Assembly (NCBI RefSeq): GCF_000710615.1
Contig: NZ_JDTH01000002.1
Span: 426,082-490,081, forward strand
Source of the DNA: Haladaptatus cibarius D43
Lineage (GTDB): Archaea > Halobacteriota > Halobacteria > Halobacteriales > Haladaptataceae
Length of the DNA stretch: 64,000 nt
Reading direction: 5' to 3'
In this document: positions 63,760 through 64,000 of the stretch, piece by piece
How the letters are laid out: the number at the start of each line of letters is the position of its first letter
Numbering within the stretch: position 1 is the stretch's first letter
Notes under the pieces: model-generated
What the model was told of the DNA's origin: nothing
The model's input: the letters and a program-made list of their open reading frames with translations, nothing else
The model's database searches: none
Program-made: the position numbers and the translations under genes

Positions 63760-64000
63760 TAGGCGTCACCTCCGGTGCCGAGCAGACCACTAATCGCACT
63801 CGTGAGTTTCTTCACCTGTTCGTCTCCATCCGGACGCATCCATGTCGCAAACGCGGTCGAGATGGCCACCGTCCCGAGTAAGGCCCATGCTGGGTCAACA
63901 TCCTCACCGGGCGTGAAAATGTACTCGTCGGCGAAGCGAGAGGCACACGCGCCCAAGCGGAACGCCGCGAAGGTTTCGGCAAACTCCTTCTCTAGCTTCT
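63759..64000 (-). CDS. Virus-like membrane protein, N-terminus outside window
   Basis: Open from the window edge; 79 residues visible, starting KLEKEFAETFAAFRLGACAS. One hydrophobic segment (AWALLGTVAISTAFATWM) and a C-terminal amphipathic Gly-rich end (KKLTSAISGLLGTGGDA). No initiation codon needs to lie inside the window. Part of the ATPase operon. Confidence 0.6.
   Translation of the reverse strand, partial: KLEKEFAETFAAFRLGACASRFADEYIFTPGEDVDPAWALLGTVAISTAFATWMRPDGDEQVKKLTSAISGLLGTGGDA

Larger units (their letters stand above)
49860..64000. mobile_element. Integrated virus-like element (right end outside window)
   Basis: From the tyrosine recombinase at 49860 to the window edge the gene style changes: many short genes with four-base overlaps, a phiH1-type repressor, an AbrB-like small regulator, and a packaging/VP8-type ATPase on the minus strand next to small membrane proteins. 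Composition is also uneven, with a strikingly AT-rich block at about 52430-57900. This fits a provirus, possibly pleolipovirus- or SNJ1-like, carrying extra genes. The left boundary lies between 49618 and 49859; I could not find an att duplication or tRNA, and the right end is not in view. Confidence 0.75.

Overview
The window is a contiguous piece of a haloarchaeal genome. The predicted proteins are strongly acidic, genes are tightly packed with ATGA/GTGA overlaps, and promoters have the archaeal BRE/TATA form. Family markers are haloarchaeal: HalOD1 and bacterio-opsin-activator-type regulators, PssA of the archaeal protein-sorting system, the archaeal GHMP shikimate kinase, CofD of F420 synthesis, archaeal FAD synthase RibL, a DtxR-type metal regulator and a phiH1-type repressor. 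I lean towards a Haladaptatus-like member of the Halobacteria, but that is inference. I found no rRNA, tRNA or CRISPR array.

Region 1 (1-17600) is chromosomal housekeeping: small membrane proteins, a CNNM/CBS transporter, aromatic amino-acid genes (aroK and chorismate mutase; prephenate dehydrogenase beside an Rsm22-type methyltransferase), carbonic anhydrase, a frameshifted nucleoside phosphorylase, a cation/proton antiporter, a PAS/GAF/HTH regulator, surE and an NtaA-type flavin monooxygenase. Region 2 (17600-31200) carries two copies of a palindromic, hairpin-rich intergenic element, a biotin-dependent acyl-CoA carboxylase alpha subunit with birA nearby, a secreted Tat-type peptidoglycan amidase, an Xaa-Pro peptidase, an aldo/keto reductase with a membrane anchor, an amidohydrolase and an aldehyde dehydrogenase. 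Region 3 (31200-49620) holds a four-gene cofD-dus-citG-DUF447 operon, pssA, a HEAT protein, a secreted phospholipase-D-like protein, a S1/DHH phosphoesterase, a JAMM protease-ribL pair, a DtxR regulator with a candidate operator, an AlaX editing protein, a decayed metallophosphoesterase and a Thr-rich lipoprotein.

Region 4 (about 49860 to beyond 64000) looks like an integrated virus or virus-derived element. It begins with a tyrosine recombinase carrying a zinc ribbon, then a small antisense operon and a phiH1-type repressor. It ends with a P-loop ATPase of the packaging/VP8 type and associated small genes on the minus strand. Between repressor and viral genes (about 52430-58010) sits an insert, much of it AT-rich, with alternating gene orientation: two paralogous proteins flanking a DUF2971 gene, a stand-alone HsdR_N-like PD-(D/E)XK nuclease, and four membrane proteins. 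This has the look of provirus-borne defence or superinfection-exclusion cargo and is my best candidate for an undescribed system. The two palindromic elements, whose central hairpins differ in sequence but keep pairing and a GA-containing internal loop, are the second candidate.
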